This document shows, piece by piece, positions 63,945 to 64,000 of a stretch of DNA of 64,000 bases. The translations under genes and the position numbers were made by a program. The stretch lies in the NCBI GenBank assembly GCA_964438695.1, contig CAYTKP010000001.1, forward strand, positions 9,598-73,597. The letters run 5' to 3'. This DNA comes from Phoenicimicrobium sp964438695 (GTDB lineage: Bacteria; Atribacterota; Phoenicimicrobiia; Phoenicimicrobiales; Phoenicimicrobiaceae). The notes under the pieces were generated by a model, which saw nothing but the letters and a program-made list of their open reading frames with translations, was not told where the DNA came from and searched no databases. Numbering within the stretch: position 1 is the stretch's first letter; every line of letters begins with the position of its first letter.

Positions 63945-64000
63945 TTATTCTATAATCTCACTTACTACTCCAGCACTAATGGTGCGCCCTCCTTCTCTTA
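63945..64000 (-). CDS. tuf: Elongation factor Tu, C-terminal fragment
   Basis: The last 17 codons, reading R-E-G-G-R-T-I-S-A-G-V-V-S-E-I-I-E and a TAA stop, match the C-terminus of EF-Tu. The rest lies beyond the window edge. tuf upstream of rpsJ is the usual order. Confidence 0.95.
   Translation of the reverse strand, partial: REGGRTISAGVVSEIIE

Noticed and set aside
1..64000. CRISPR arrays, prophage or insertion sequences
   Set aside because: No regularly spaced repeats, transposase, integrase or phage structural genes were found.

Overview
This is 64 kb of an AT-rich bacterial genome on a metagenome-style scaffold with two 100-N gaps. A partial elongation factor Tu gene is at the right edge. 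The window is housekeeping DNA with Gram-positive-like features: a cdaA-ybbR-glmM-glmS order with a glmS ribozyme, a perfect CIRCE operator before groES-groEL, a tandem glycine riboswitch, a type-I-alpha glutamine synthetase, zinc-type S14 and S4, and a zinc-lid adenylate kinase. Low GC, one-carbon and glycine metabolism, and word-like intergenic repeats suggest a deep-branching anaerobe; Atribacterota is my tentative guess, and the window alone does not prove it. No prophage, CRISPR array, tRNA, rRNA or insertion sequence was seen.

Layout. 0-10.3 kb (minus strand): a degenerate Mut7-C protein, two aminotransferases (aspC-like, ilvE), a broken murI at a scaffold gap, a polyamine operon (speD, a divergent speD paralogue, speE), then purB, purA and guaA. 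10.4-20.5 kb (plus strand): a glycine-riboswitch-controlled block with fhs, gcvH, gcvPA, gcvPB and gcvT, followed by a sodium/alanine-glycine symporter and alanine dehydrogenase. Together these genes import or interconvert glycine and alanine and feed one-carbon units into tetrahydrofolate. 20.6-31.7 kb (minus): groES-groEL, the t6A tRNA-modification genes (tsaE, tsaB, tsaD) with rimI, then alr, nnr, acpS, fxsA, a hotdog thioesterase and threonine aldolase. 31.8-41.8 kb (minus): glnA, glmS with its ribozyme, glmM, ybbR, cdaA (cell-wall precursor synthesis and c-di-AMP), a decayed argF and an ornithine-racemase-like gene. 42.0-64 kb (minus): the complete S10-spc-alpha ribosomal supercluster from tuf to rplQ, then an ECF transporter module, truA, rplM and rpsI. 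rpmD (L30) is missing from its usual place.

The most unusual signals are these. (1) A family of degenerate intergenic modules of about 100-230 nt: a stem-loop after a stop codon, a shared core near TTCAAACTTGTGCCCG, and often a second C-rich stem. They cut the ribosomal supercluster into segments and recur beside cdaA, argF and truA. (2) A second SpeD-like protein keeps the Ser/His/Cys catalytic spacing but has lost the residues around the self-cleavage site; it may be a neofunctionalised ornithine or arginine decarboxylase. (3) A threonine aldolase appears to use an AUU start codon. (4) murI and argF are broken by several lesions. (5) An exact 55-bp duplication flanks the second N gap, which suggests that the gap is an unmerged contig overlap.
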